From Calonectria ilicicola (Eukaryota > Ascomycota > Sordariomycetes > Hypocreales > Nectriaceae): a stretch of 64,000 bases of DNA. The stretch is taken from assembly GCA_020809705.1 (NCBI GenBank), contig CP085832.1:5206048-5270047 (forward strand), read 5' to 3'. Both the position numbers and the translations under genes were made by a program. Shown here piece after piece: positions 1-10,176 of the stretch (the first letter of the stretch is position 1; each line of letters begins with the position of its first letter). The notes beneath the pieces are model-generated. The model was not told the origin of the DNA, searched no databases, and saw only the letters and a program-made list of their open reading frames with translations.

Positions 1-2003
1 ATAAAGAATATAAGAATATTTTATAAATAAGCTATTATAATTATAATTACTTTTAATATATAAAGTAAAAATAATATATAATATACTTTCTTATTAAAGT
101 AGAAAATATAATTATCTATTATACTTATAAAAAACATTTCAATTAATATAAAATAATAAAAAGAAACCCTTACTACTAGTTCACTATATTGGAACTAAGT
201 AAGCCTAAGTTCCCTAATTATAATAAGCTACTTTAAAATAAATATTAAGACTTTAAATATAATATCTATATAATAAATAAAGTAATGGCCTAGTACTGAA
301 TAAAACTAAAAAACAAGTAAAGCCTCTTATAAAAGAGTAGTAAAAGTAGCTAAAGTAATAATCTCTAAAATTACTAAAAGAACTTCCTAAAAAAGCTTTA
401 TACTTTACAATTAAAAAGCAACCTTAATAATAATTAAAAATAAAAATAAGGATTAAAGGGAAATAATATAATATTATAGTGAATAATAGAGTTAAGTAAA
501 ATTATATAAATCTTTAAATAGTTAATAAACTTTAATTATTATAAATAATAAAAGTCAATTTATATAAAATTATTAATATAGAAGGAATACTTTTTAAATA
601 TAATAATAGTATTATAGATAAGAAGATTGATTATTTAAAAGTCTTTATTAAAGGAAAGAACTAAAGAATAACCTTTAATATTATTAATATTAGATAATAT
701 AATCTAGTTTTAAAGTATTTATAGTTATATTAATATAACCCTAATATTTACTAATATATTAGCCAAGTATAAATACCTAAGAAATATAATGTAACTAGCA
801 ATATTTCTATAAATCTAGCTAAAAGATCTTAAACTCCTAGCCTTAACCAAGTAGAAGATATAAGTAAAGAAGAATCTTTATTACTTAAAGAAATAAAATA
901 TAAATATAAGAATAATTAGAAAAGGTAAAGATAATAAATAATTATTTACCTTAGAATATAGTTTTAATAAATTAATAAAAGTCTTAAAGAAATAAAAGTT
1001 AAAGTAAAAATAGATAGATTATATAATATACTCTTATAATACTAAATTTATAAAAAGCTTTTTATAGAAGAACTAGATACTAGATTACCTAAGTTTAGCT
1101 AGTAAGATTATAAAATCATCCTTAAAAATAAATCTAATACCTAATTTTACCCTATTTATAATCTCAACCAAATTAAATTAAATACCTTAAAGAAATATAT
1201 CCAAGATATACTTAAAAAGGATATATCTATATTTTAAACTCTAAAGCTAATTACCCTATTATATTTATATCTAAGAAAAACAAGAAGCTATATCTTATTA
1301 TAGATTATTAATAGTTTAATAATATTATTATTAAAGATTGCACTTTATTATTATTAATTAATAAAATAAAAGATTATCTTTATAAAGCTAATATCTTTAT
1401 TACATTAGATCTTAAAGGAATATATAATCTTATTTATATTAAAAAAAATATAAATAAAAAACCACTTTTTAAATTAAGTTTAGACTATTTAAATATCTAA
1501 TTATATCTTTTAAACTTATAAATATATTAATATTATTCTAGCAAATAATAACTAATATATTATAAAAATACTTAAATATCTTTATTATCTACTACTTAAA
1601 TAATATCCTTATTTTCTTTAAAAATAAAGAAGAATATAAAGAATATATTTATAAGGTCTTAAAAGCCCTCTAAGACACTAAACTTCTAATTAAATTAGAA
1701 AAAAGCAAGTTCTACACTTAAGAAGTAGAATTCCTAGGATATATTATTAGCTCTAATAAAATTCATATGGACCTAAAGAAAGTTACTATAATAAAAGATT
1801 AAAAGGAATTTATTAATATAAAGGAAGTATAAGCCTTCCTTAGATTTACTAACTATTACTGAAGGTTTATTAAGGGATTTAGTAAAATTACCTTAGGTAT
1901 AATAGAACTAACTAAGAAAGGAATTATCTTTTAATAGGAAAGTAAAGTATAATAATTATTTAAAGCTATAAAAAATACTATTTTAAAAGAACCTATTCTT
2001 ATA
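1..2003 (+). mobile_element. RIP-decayed Gypsy gag-pol fragment
   Basis: This is a degenerate internal piece of the same chromovirus that is intact at 26938-33837 and 55623-62526. Base 1 aligns with about 28836 and base 2003 with about 30837, covering the Gag C-terminus, protease, reverse transcriptase and the start of RNase H. Nearly every difference is C to T or G to A, leaving almost pure A/T with many stops, which is the signature of repeat-induced point mutation in Pezizomycotina. Where it can be compared, its homopolymers (six A near 395 and near 1700) match the second Gypsy copy, not the first. It ends abruptly at a telomere-like tract. It continues beyond the left edge of the window. 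Confidence 0.9.
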
Positions 2004-2033
2004 AGGGTTAGGGTTTAGGGTTTAAGGGTTAGG
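2004..2033 (+). repeat. interstitial telomere-like tract
   Basis: The 30 bases read as AGGGTT, AGGGTTT, AGGGTTTA, AGGGTT, AGG, that is, four to five imperfect TTAGGG units with extra T or A. The tract lies exactly between the truncated Gypsy relic and the 3' end of the minus-strand LINE. Its G-rich strand runs into the LINE antisense strand, the polarity expected if a TTAGGG 3' end had primed first-strand cDNA of the LINE. It is too short and too internal to be a chromosome end. Confidence 0.8.
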
Positions 2034-2035
2034 TA

Positions 2036-2388
2036 TATTTAACTATCTATAGCTAATAGTGCTTGGTTGCTTTTTAATAGGAAAGATATTTCTAGGTTTC
2101 TAGGTCTTATAGGGGAGTATTAAGGTAAGAGTTCTTAGATAAGAAAATAAGAAAATAGAAAAATAGGAAAATAGGAAAATAGGAATTAGAGGGTAAAATA
2201 AAAAGTAAAAGAGAGAATAAAGAGAAAGTAAAGGAGAGAGTAAAAGAGAGAATAAAGAGAGGGTAAAGGAGAGAGTAAAATAGATATTAGAGGGTAAAGT
2301 AGAGAGTAAAAGAGAGAATAAAGAAAGGGTATAGGAGAGAGTAAAATAGAGAGTAAAATAAAGAGTGAAATAGAGAGTGAAATAGGGG
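2036..2388 (-). repeat. LINE 3' UTR with short tandem repeats
   Basis: On the sense strand this holds arrays of CTCTATTTTACT-like 12-mers and TTTTCCTA 8-mers before a unique terminal stretch of about 90 bases. The same two array types occur in the fragments at 34990-35215 and 63680-63905 with different copy numbers, notably many more TTTTCCTA units there. Such arrays near the 3' end may help template recognition. That is inference. Confidence 0.7.
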
Positions 2389-5300
2389 TTAGTTTTGGTT
2401 GAAAAGGCTAGCCCTTAGCCCTTTAGGAATAAGAATCGGGTTCTTAGTAGGGCTAATAGCTATAGAGCTAGCTGCTTGGGCTCTAAACTTACTAAGCGTA
2501 AGGCCAATAGAGGTATCAAGCTGGCTAGCTGCTATTTTCCCTATTACTTCCTGGAGCTTTCTATAGCTTTTAGCTGTTTCTAGCTCCATTAAGCCCCCAG
2601 CAGAGAAGATTAGGGGTTGGAAGAAGGGGTCTAAGGCTTTGTATTTCCTTAGTTTATCCTTAGCTGCAGTAGCTAGGATCTCTTGGATATCCCTTTCTTG
2701 GCTGTTAATAGCTACAACTTGTAGGTCATAGTAATAGCGGTTAGAGCCCTTGAGAATAGAGAAGTCTGCCTTTAGGTTAAGGCTAGGGTCAATAAGGGGC
2801 TCCATTTCAACCTCTAAGGTAGGGTTGCTTTCTAGGGCTTTCTTGAGGGCCTGATTGATCTGGTTATGGCGTTGGATCCACCTTTTAGTAGCTGCCTTGC
2901 AAATATCTTCATGATTTATATCTGCTATTTCCCCACAGTGGTTGCAAGGGCTTCCAGGGGTCTTAGAGGGCAATAGTAGCCTATTTCTAAGGCATTCAGT
3001 AACTTCTTGGTCTGCTAAAATATAGGTTTTTTGAGTAGGCAAGACTTGAAGCCACTTTCTGCTTAGATAGCTAGCATTTTCCAGGCAAGTTTTCTTATAG
3101 CTAGGGGCTAGGGTTTTCCCTAGCTGTTCCACTCTATAGGAAGTATCCAATTCTAGGACTTCTTGGGCTGTAGGAGGCGGGGCTGTATAAGGTTGGGTTG
3201 AAAAGGGGTCCTCTAAGGAGCCTTTAGAGAAGAAAGGGATGATCTTTTCAATTGTTGGGTAACTGGCTTCCTTAGCTGCTTGGTATAAGCCCTTTGCTAT
3301 ATCCTGGTGAATAGGAATACCTAGGCCTCCTCTTCTAGCAGGGATAGCTATTAGATGGGGGTTTAAGGTAGGCAAAGGGTCTTGTTTTTTCCTTTGGGCT
3401 AGTTTTTGGATAGATTTCTCTATGGCTAGGTCGATTTCCTGCCATTGTTTTTCTAGGCCCTCTGGGGCTAGCTGTCTTAGAAGGTGCCTTAAAAGGAGAT
3501 GAATACTGCCTCTTAGTAGGAGAAGGGCGTTTTGCTTAGATAGGCCTTCTAGCTCCTGGATTGTTTTTTGAAGAAGGAGGGATTTCCTGTTTAGGAAGTT
3601 TTTCCTAGCTTCTAGGGGTCCTATAAAGGTTCCTAGAGTAGCTAGGCCTTCCTTTCTTAGGGTTGTTATAGTTGTTTCCTTGCTTTTCTGGTGGTTTAGC
3701 TTAAGAGGAGAGTTTTTAAAGACCTTTTTAGCTGTTTCTAAGGCTTTTCCTGGCTCTTCCTTACTAAGGATAAATATATCGTCCAAATAGGCAACTAGAG
3801 TAGCTGTAGGAAGCTTTTCTAGGAGGAGCTTTAAGGTAGGTCTTATAGCTAGGGAAAACAGCAAGGGGCCAAGAGGGTCACCTTGTCTAACCCCTTGGGC
3901 TGAGACTAGGTAATGGCCTTGGCCTAGGACTAGTAAGGAGGGGTTATTATAAGCCTATTTTACAGCCTTATATAGGGTGGGGGCGAATTTTGAGGTAGAG
4001 GCTGCTATACACTTTCTATCTGTATCATTAAATGCATTAGAGGCATCTAGAGATGTGATGGAGGTATATTTCCCTCTATTTAGGCCGCTTATAGCCTCTT
4101 CCATAATAAAAATAGCTGGTTCTACCCCTCCAGGAGATTGGACTCCTAGCTGATTAGGAAGCAGCATTTTATTTGAAAAGTGAGTCATAAGAATAGCCTT
4201 CATAGCTAGCCTATAGACTATATCTCCCACAGCTATAGGTCTAACCCCTCCACCTTCCTTTTCTAGGCCTATTAGTCTAGAGGCACATAGAAGGTTAGGT
4301 CCAGGGGCTGTTCCTAGTCTGATCATGTTGGTTAGGAGGGTTAGGAAGGCTGTGACCTCCTGGCTTCTAGTAGCTAGGCTTAGGAGGGGCCTAGTCCAGC
4401 CAGAGAGGCCAGGGGCCTTTTCCTTGTGGATAGTCTTGAGGGCTTTGATTAGGGTTTCTTGGTTGATTGGTTGGTTGGTTGCTGGATTTGCTCCTTTAAA
4501 GGGGTCCTTAGGGCCTATAGGGTGTTTATCCCTAAGGAGGTCCCTTGTTTCCTTATTTTTAGGGGCTAGAGGTGCTGAGTCGTATATAGCTCTAGCAGCC
4601 CTTCCAATAAAGCCTCTTTCTAGCCACTTGGTCGCTTGCTGGATTGGGCTAGGTTGGTTGGAGCCTTGGGGTTGGTGGTCTTGGCTGGGTGGGATAGGAG
4701 GTTCTGGGTAGGTAGCAGGGAAAGCCTTTAGGGTAGGTATAAGAGATCCTTCCTTGTAGGCTAGGCCTAGGACCCTAGGAAGGCATAGGAAATCCAATAG
4801 GGCCTTTTCGCTAGGCTTCCTTAGAAAATCCTTAGCTATTCTTTCAGCTGCTTGTGTGAAATGCATAGCATGCCTTGTATGGAGCCTTTTTTCTGGTATT
4901 TCAATACTAGAATAGGCTAGTAGCTGCTGGACGGCCTTATCTGCTAGCAGAGAGGTAAGAGCTTCATTATGTTGTTCCTCCAGGGTAGGTGGGTGGAATT
5001 GGGCAGTAATAGCTGCTGCTGGGGGTAGGGAAGGTGACCGGTGCCTTGTGTTATGACTAGGGCTATGACTAGGGCCGTGGCTAGAGCTATGACTAGGGTT
5101 GTGACTAGGGTTAGGGTTATCCGCTCTGCGTAGGTCCTGGATGGAGGCTAGGGTTGAGGTTGAAGAGATAGAAATAGCCCTTTTCCTAGCTGGGTCTAGG
5201 GTAGGTGAGGGAGGGGGCTGGGAGGCTGGCCTAGCCGGGCTAGAGGCATTAGAGGGCACAGGTGAGTAGAATCTAATCCTGCCTCTAGGGGGCTCAGCTG

Positions 5301-5697
5301 AGGGGCTCCTAGCAGTGCGTTTCCTAGGGAGTGTAGGGTAGGTTGGGTAGGTGGAAGGGGGAGGAATTTCTGGTTGGAAAGGCTGGGCCCTAGGCCTACT
5401 AGACCGGGCTATAGCCGGGGGTGCTGAGGAAGGCGGCGGCTGTTGGTCTAGGGTAGGTTGGGTAGGTTGGGTAGCTAGCCTAGCTGGGGTTGAGACTGAG
5501 GATGACCCAGGTATTGCATGGACCTTGGATTGATGTGTTTTGATTCCATGGGCCCCTTTGCAAGCTGTAAAACAGGTAGGGCAGGGAACTAGGCCTAAGG
5601 GGCCTAGCTGTTGGTCTGAGAAGCGGTGTTGGGGGTGTTTTTTCCTAATATGTTCCAAAATATCAGTATACCTGCCCCCACAAGAGGGGCAGTCCAT
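2389..5697 (-). pseudogene. LINE reverse transcriptase/RLE endonuclease ORF, one amber codon
   Basis: A single 1,103-codon frame interrupted only by TAG at 3957-3955. Upstream 580 codons: two N-terminal C2H2 fingers (CPSC...HIRKKH and CPTC...HQSKVH, first about 65 residues), a Pro/Ser-rich linker with a GPSHSPSH-type short repeat, then RT motifs including GVRPIAVGD and the catalytic SLDASNAF. Downstream: QGVRQGDPLGP, the AYLDDI catalytic box (YLDD rather than the commoner YADD), a thumb region, a CX2CX7HX3C finger (CNHCG...HEDIC), then RHN and KADFSI...YYDLQ motifs matching the restriction-like endonuclease arrangement of R2/CRE-type LINEs. No APE or RNase H domain is seen. ATG at 5697 opens directly before the first finger. 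The protein would bind target DNA, nick it and reverse-transcribe its own RNA. The stop could be a RIP-type TGG or CAG change. Confidence 0.85.
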
Positions 5698-5767
5698 TTT
5701 GGTATGCTCTAGGGTAGGTAGGAATTCCCTAGGAAAAAACGGGAGGAAAGAAGGTCCTTAAAAATAA

Positions 5768-5890
5768 GGTTAAAAAGGGTCTTAGAAAAGGTCCTAAAAA
5801 TAGGAAAAGAAGATGTTAGAAATAAGGTTAAAAATAAGGTTAAAAAGGGTCTCAGAAAAGGTCCTAAAAATAGGAAAAGAAGGTGTTAGA
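5768..5890. repeat. 70-bp tandem duplication
   Basis: The segment beginning GGTTAAAAAGGGTC at 5768 is repeated from 5838, a period of 70. The second unit is partial, with a few base differences (TTAG to CTCAG, AGATG to AGGTG). It lies in the LINE 5' UTR. Confidence 0.8.
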
Positions 5891-5940
5891 AAGTGGAATG
5901 GAAAAAGGAATGGAATGGAAAGGAAATTAAATAGGAATGT

Positions 5941-6052
5941 AAAAAAAGGGGAAAAAAAGGGAGAGAAAAGAAGGGAGAAAAGAAAGGAGAAAAGAAGGGA
6001 GAGAAAAGGGATTAAGAAAAAAGGGGGAAAAAAGGGAGAAAAAAAGGGAAAG
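5941..6052 (+). repeat. Long polypurine tract
   Basis: 5941-6011 is 71 consecutive purines, mainly A-runs separated by GGG or GG. After TT at 6012-6013, 6014-6052 is purine-only again. On the LINE sense strand this is a polypyrimidine leader. Such tracts can form triplex DNA or bind polypyrimidine-tract proteins. No function is demonstrated. Confidence 0.75.
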
Positions 6053-6188
6053 TAAAGAATGCAAAGGAAATACAAAGGGCAAAGAAAAGGGGGAAAGATT
6101 GAATATATAACAGGGCAAGTTTCACAGGGTGAGTAGGGTGGGTGAAGTGACAGGGAGTCAAGCAATATATTATATGTATGTTTGTGTA

Positions 6189-6247
6189 TTACCCTCCGGG
6201 GGGCACTGCCGTGCAGGCTGGCCTCGCTGCGCTCGAGAGGAAGGTAA
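6189..6247 (-). ncRNA. Candidate structured RNA in the LINE 5' UTR
   Basis: A G+C-rich island inside A+T-rich DNA. Outer stem 6189-6197 with 6239-6247 gives nine pairs. Position 6194/6242 is a C-A mismatch read on the plus strand but a G-U pair in a minus-strand RNA, so the fold favours the LINE sense strand. It encloses hairpins GCAC-TGCC-GTGC (6203-6214) and CTCG-7 nt-CGAG (6223-6237). A 5' ribozyme or IRES-like role would fit some LINEs, but I could not match an HDV-like or hammerhead core. Confidence 0.4.
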
Positions 6248-6402
6248 GGGGGAAAAAGAGGAGGAGGGGAGGGATAGGGTGAAGAAAGAGGGTAAATAGT
6301 AGGGAGTAAACAAGAGATTCAAGGTAGGGTTACGGTTAGAAAAACGACTTATTCTAGGCTTGAAATATAATCTATCTAGGTTTCCATTCCTGGCAGACTT
6401 TT

Positions 6403-6519
6403 AAACCTAGGTTTGAAAGATATACTAGTCCAATTTCTAGTTAATTTTTAAACCTAGGTTTACAATACTACCCTCAATCTTATAACCTTGAATCTCCAAC
6501 TATTTCTAAACCTAGGTTT
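6403..6519. repeat. Three AAACCTAGGTTT palindromes (U10-A)
   Basis: Perfect 12-bp palindromes at 6403-6414, 6450-6461 and 6508-6519, spaced 47 and 58 bp start to start, with a half-site CTAGGTTT near 6376. All three are retained in every copy, including RIP-decayed copy C. Their perfect dyad symmetry and subterminal position suggest binding sites for an element-encoded dimeric protein, possibly the ParB-like product. That link is inference. Confidence 0.75.
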
Positions 6520-7361
6520 AAACTATTACTAAGGTCCAGGCACTTAAGATTTAATACATACCTCAAGGCTATAACACCCCCTGTTACGACCTGTGCAACC
6601 GGGCGCACGAGACCCTATTTAATAGCTGTTATCCGTACCTGTAATTGCAAGCATTGCGATTATTGACTTATCTTTTGGCCTGACGGGCTAATTGACGTAA
6701 TGGGAAGTACGGATCCTTACACCCCTCCCCTTCTAAAATATCAGACCTACAACCACAATAGAGACCAAATAAATCCCATCTGCCTAGCTGTATAACTACT
6801 TTGATCTCTAGAAAAAGAGCCTAGTACTGCCCGCTGTGAGTTGGCTCGCAATGATAGTGTAAGTGGTAATACCAGAAACAAAAGAGCAGATATTTACCCT
6901 TTGATTTACTTACTATTGCCAGTCGAACTATTAAGGCAAGTATAAAATAGAATAAAGTAAAGAAAACTCAGGAAAAGGAGTGAACAAGTCTTGATTTTAC
7001 AGTTTCTACTCCAAGACCTCGATATTCGCGTGGCGCACGTAAGTAATCACAACACGTCGCGTCTCATTATTATGAATATCCAGATATAGTCTAGTCTGAC
7101 GCGTCGCATGTTTGTTACCAATCAATTTCCATAACCTAATCACACTTGCTCTATATGCTATGAATACCATGTCTTATATTTGCTTTGTATACTACTCTGT
7201 GGCTGACCCACTTGCTTGGGTATATCTGGTAAAATAATACATACTGGGTGGACTGGGAATTGTCTCCTGATGGCGGATAAAGTTCATTGCGAAGTGTCAT
7301 CATAACTTTTCTTATATTAATCCCATTTCTCGACAAACCAGTGTACATACAACCATTACAT

Positions 7362-7368
7362 TATATAA
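7362..7368 (+). promoter_or_regulatory. TATA-like box before the ParB-like gene
   Basis: TATATAA lies 20 bp before the ATG at 7388. The spacing is short for a TATA box followed by a transcribed leader, so either the leader is tiny or the box is fortuitous. The same site occurs in copies B and D. Confidence 0.35.
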
Positions 7369-7387
7369 GAGTACTACAAAACTCAGA

Positions 7388-9851
7388 ATGACCGCCAGAA
7401 AACGAACAGGGGACCACCAACCAGATCACCAGTCTGGCCGTTCCAAAAGGACCGCTAGGAACGCTCTTGGTGATACAGAATCTACCCTGGAGCTAGCTGA
7501 GCCATATCGTATTATCACAGCACGAATGCCAATCCATGCTCTTACACCTAAATGGAGTATTGATAGTGAGAATCGCCGAGTGGATCCAAAGCAAGTTCAG
7601 AGGCTCCTTAGCATCTTCAAAGAGGAAGGTATTAAACGGACCACAAGGGAGAACCACATCTTACTCTTGACAACTCATGAAGATATATCCTTGATGAAGA
7701 GACATCTACACGTTCATCAAGAAGCGACAGTCGCTAGCTTAGGGGAAATGTTCTACTTTGACGATTGGCTTTCTGTTCATAATGGAAAAAAAGTCGAGAT
7801 AATGGCTGGCCAGCACCGAGTTCAGGCATTGCAGTTGTACGGCCAGCAATTAGAGTTTGATGAGGAAGAAATGTGGTGGACATGCAGTTTTTATGACCAA
7901 AGTAAGTCTATTTTAGATACTTACTGCACCCTATTTCTATATTAATATAAAGTATTTTTATCTATTGTATGCATGCATACTAATGCAATTTGAATATAGA
8001 TACTCTACCAATGGATTTAAATATTCAGCTCCGCTTCAACCGAAAAGGCACAGTTATGGAGGATAATCATGGCCAAATATGGACCTAGATTGTTGCTGCA
8101 TCAATGATCAATGAAAAGTTGTTACACGAGGATAAGTGCGATATTCTGAAAAAAGAGATTGTGCAAGTTCTTTAGTGGAGTGGTGATGTTCAGCGAATTG
8201 CGACCATATGGAGAAATAAGCGGTGGAGGGAGAAGACTACTGAGTGGTGTAAAACCTGGCTTGGCAGAGATACCTTTAAGATCTCTTCTTGGTACTGGAT
8301 GATCAGTAAAAGAATAGATGACGTAAGTTTGAGGCTGAATTCTTTCCATTACTGTATTTATTACTAATTGTGTTTAAATTCTAGTACTGGTTCTCTGCCT
8401 TTCGAACCGTTTTGCAGACCCTTTACCAGCTACACTCAGATGCAATACAAAAGGTGTCTGGTGATGACTGGAAAGAAATGGCTAAGGCACTGCCAGCAGA
8501 CCGTACAAAGAAGCAGATTCAAGAATTATTCTATCCGAGGAAGAAAAAAGAGCACATCAACAAAACCTCCGAACGTCAATCAAAGTTTCTCATCGAGTTC
8601 AATGCCCAGGAGTATTGGGATGTTTATGAACGCATCATGAAAACTCCTAAACTACAGTTTCTTGACATTCACACGATCCTAGAATTATCACCAAATCAAG
8701 GCAATATCTTAGGCGATGTCATGAAGCATGTTGTATCTTGGCTGAACCCAAGCCCCACTTCCGTGACCAATCTACGCGACAATCAGAAGCCAGCATTACG
8801 GAAGGACTTGGTCCCCGCCCTGCAACATTGCTCGGCTCAATTTGTGCGATCGAGAGAGAAGCATCTTCTATATAGCTTGCCCTTGGAAGAATCGCCTGAA
8901 TCGCCTAGATCGCCGTCTGAGACCGCCTCGGCTCTCCTACAGCACGAGATAATCGATTTTACCCGACTTCACATTAAGGCCTTCAGGGCGCCGGCGATGA
9001 AGGCCTACTTAGAGCAGAGCTGGGATATTGACGGCGACAATAATACGTACGCTACACGCTTTTTAGCTGATGAGATATGGGCAGGACTATTGGGGATTGT
9101 TCGCCAATATAAAGGTGATGACTTCAAACTGGAGTGGACCTCATCCAACAACAAGGTCTGTCGTATCGACCAGCACCAAACAACACGGTCTAAGATAGCT
9201 TCCGACTATGCTCAAGACCTTACTAGTTTTCTAAAGGGTATACCTGAGTTTTCACAGCTTTTGGAGACAAGCTCTTCCTCATTTCAATCAGCATTATCCC
9301 AGTGGTTTTCTCAGCAAAACGGGCTTGGGTGGAATGCAACAGCTCTAACAGCAGCGACAGCGACGGTCTCGAGCAGTGGACCTATCGTAGCGCCACGTGA
9401 GTATGCGGTCAACGCAGAGGCGGCTGATGTGACCGAAGGCAGGACCGGACCTAGCAGAACCTGCAGGAGTAAAAGCCGGCCACCTGGGGATGATGATACG
9501 CACACATCAATATTAGCTCCCAACGAAAACGCAGGGATTGATGACGACAGCAGCAACAACCAGCCTCCACGACGCCTGCTACCCTCGGCGTCAATAGGTC
9601 AGGGCCGACATATGGAGGAGGAATCGGCACCGCCACATGACCAGTCTCTAAGTCAAGCCAAAACTCGAGTAAGCTTGACAAGGGGGTTATCAGTAGGGGC
9701 CACAGAATCAACAAAAGCAACAAAAGAAACAAAAGCAATAAAAGCGAGAGGAGCAGAGCCAACATCAGCACCGACACCCACAACAATGCCATCAACATCG
9801 AGGAGGCTTCGAGCATCCTGGGCAAATGGAATACAAGCAGGTAGTAAATAG
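7388..9851 (+). pseudogene. ParB/sulfiredoxin-like protein gene, copy A
   Basis: Exons 7388-7901, 8000-8322 and 8385-9851. The introns have GTAAGT donors and TAG acceptors, and the phases join cleanly into a 768-codon frame. The N-terminus is basic. A ParB/Srx-like region spans about residues 40-170, with the hallmark GQHRVQAL at 141-148, the G-x-x-R box of that superfamily. Exons 2-3 encode a helical, Trp-rich middle part. The C-terminal 150 residues are low-complexity Ser/Thr/Ala/Lys. ParB-fold proteins bind DNA, hydrolyse CTP or cleave nucleic acid, and which applies here is unknown. In this copy exon 2 carries in-frame TAG at 8086-8088 and 8173-8175. Both are CAG in copy B, so these are C-to-T changes. 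Exon 3 is open throughout. It reads toward the large orphan gene 325 bp downstream. Confidence 0.7.
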
Positions 9852-10176
9852 AACCGTTTTATGCGTTTTAGTATACTGGGTAATGCTTTAATGAGGACAA
9901 TAGGATTACATTTGTTCAATAAGAATCTTTCATATTTTCCCTGTTGATTAGCAACTTTACTAGCGTGTTTATTTCGCGTTTTTCTGGATTACTATTGGTA
10001 GGTGTAGAGTGATTAATGTTATTATTTGCTTATCGTTCTGGCAGGGTTATGTTTGGACTAGAATTAGTGTGGTGATTCATGTGGTAGGATTATTTTCTTT
10101 TTCTGCTCAGCCCCTCGATACTTCTGTACTTATCCTTAAACCTCGGTTTATGATTTATTAAAAGGAAAAAAGGAAA

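Larger units (their letters stand above)
2036..6298 (-). mobile_element. Non-LTR retrotransposon (RLE type), nearly complete
   Basis: A 4.26-kb element on the minus strand: 5' UTR 6298-5698, one long reading frame 5697-2389, and 3' UTR 2388-2036 with simple tandem repeats. The 3' terminus (sense strand ...gatagttaaata) is defined because the two plus-strand fragments ending at 35311 and 64000 stop at the same base. There is no poly(A) tail. The 3' flank is telomeric repeat. The 5' limit is only bounded by the start of U10 copy A, so true 5' completeness is uncertain. Unlike the fragments downstream it is barely RIP-mutated. Confidence 0.85.
5698..6298 (-). other. LINE 5' UTR
   Basis: About 600 bases without a coding signal. 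In sense order from 6298 it holds a G+C-rich structured island (6247-6189), a long polypyrimidine tract (polypurine on the plus strand, 5941-6052) and a 70-bp tandem duplication (5890-5768), followed by the ATG at 5697. The low-complexity reading frames across 5794-6165 are products of base composition. Confidence 0.55.
6299..7387 (+). other. U10-A 5' leader, noncoding
   Basis: About 1.09 kb before the ParB-like gene. It holds three AAACCTAGGTTT palindromes near the terminus, a moderately G+C-rich stretch around 6590-6720 with oligo-C, CGCG-containing inverted motifs around 7063-7107 including an ACGCGT (7099-7104, resembling the fungal MluI cell-cycle box), and a TATA-like site near the gene start. 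No convincing gene was seen. A 65-codon minus-strand frame at 7151-7348 has no supporting feature. Confidence 0.5.

Noticed and set aside
1..2033. Chromosome end at the left of the window
   Set aside because: The TTAGGG-like tract is about 30 bp, imperfect and internal, with more than 2 kb of Gypsy relic outside it.
4325..4711. Plus-strand 128-codon ORF
   Set aside because: Shadow of the LINE reading frame on the opposite strand.
5794..6165. Phe/Leu/Pro-rich membrane protein ORFs
   Set aside because: Translation of polypyrimidine sequence in the LINE 5' UTR. Base composition explains them.
6189..6247. tRNA gene or HDV-like/hammerhead ribozyme
   Set aside because: No TPsiC or anticodon arm for a tRNA, and I could not place the conserved ribozyme core. 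Kept only as a generic structured RNA.
2036..6298. Assignment of the LINE to MoTeR or R2 by name
   Set aside because: Domain order and telomeric flank are suggestive, but a phylogeny is needed to name the clade.
7151..7348. Minus-strand 65-codon ORF in the U10 leader
   Set aside because: No motif, no promoter, and conserved only because the copies are nearly identical.
9451..9825. Leu-rich minus-strand ORF opposite the ParB-like gene
   Set aside because: It is the reverse of codons for the low-complexity Ser/Thr/Ala/Lys tail and has no independent support.
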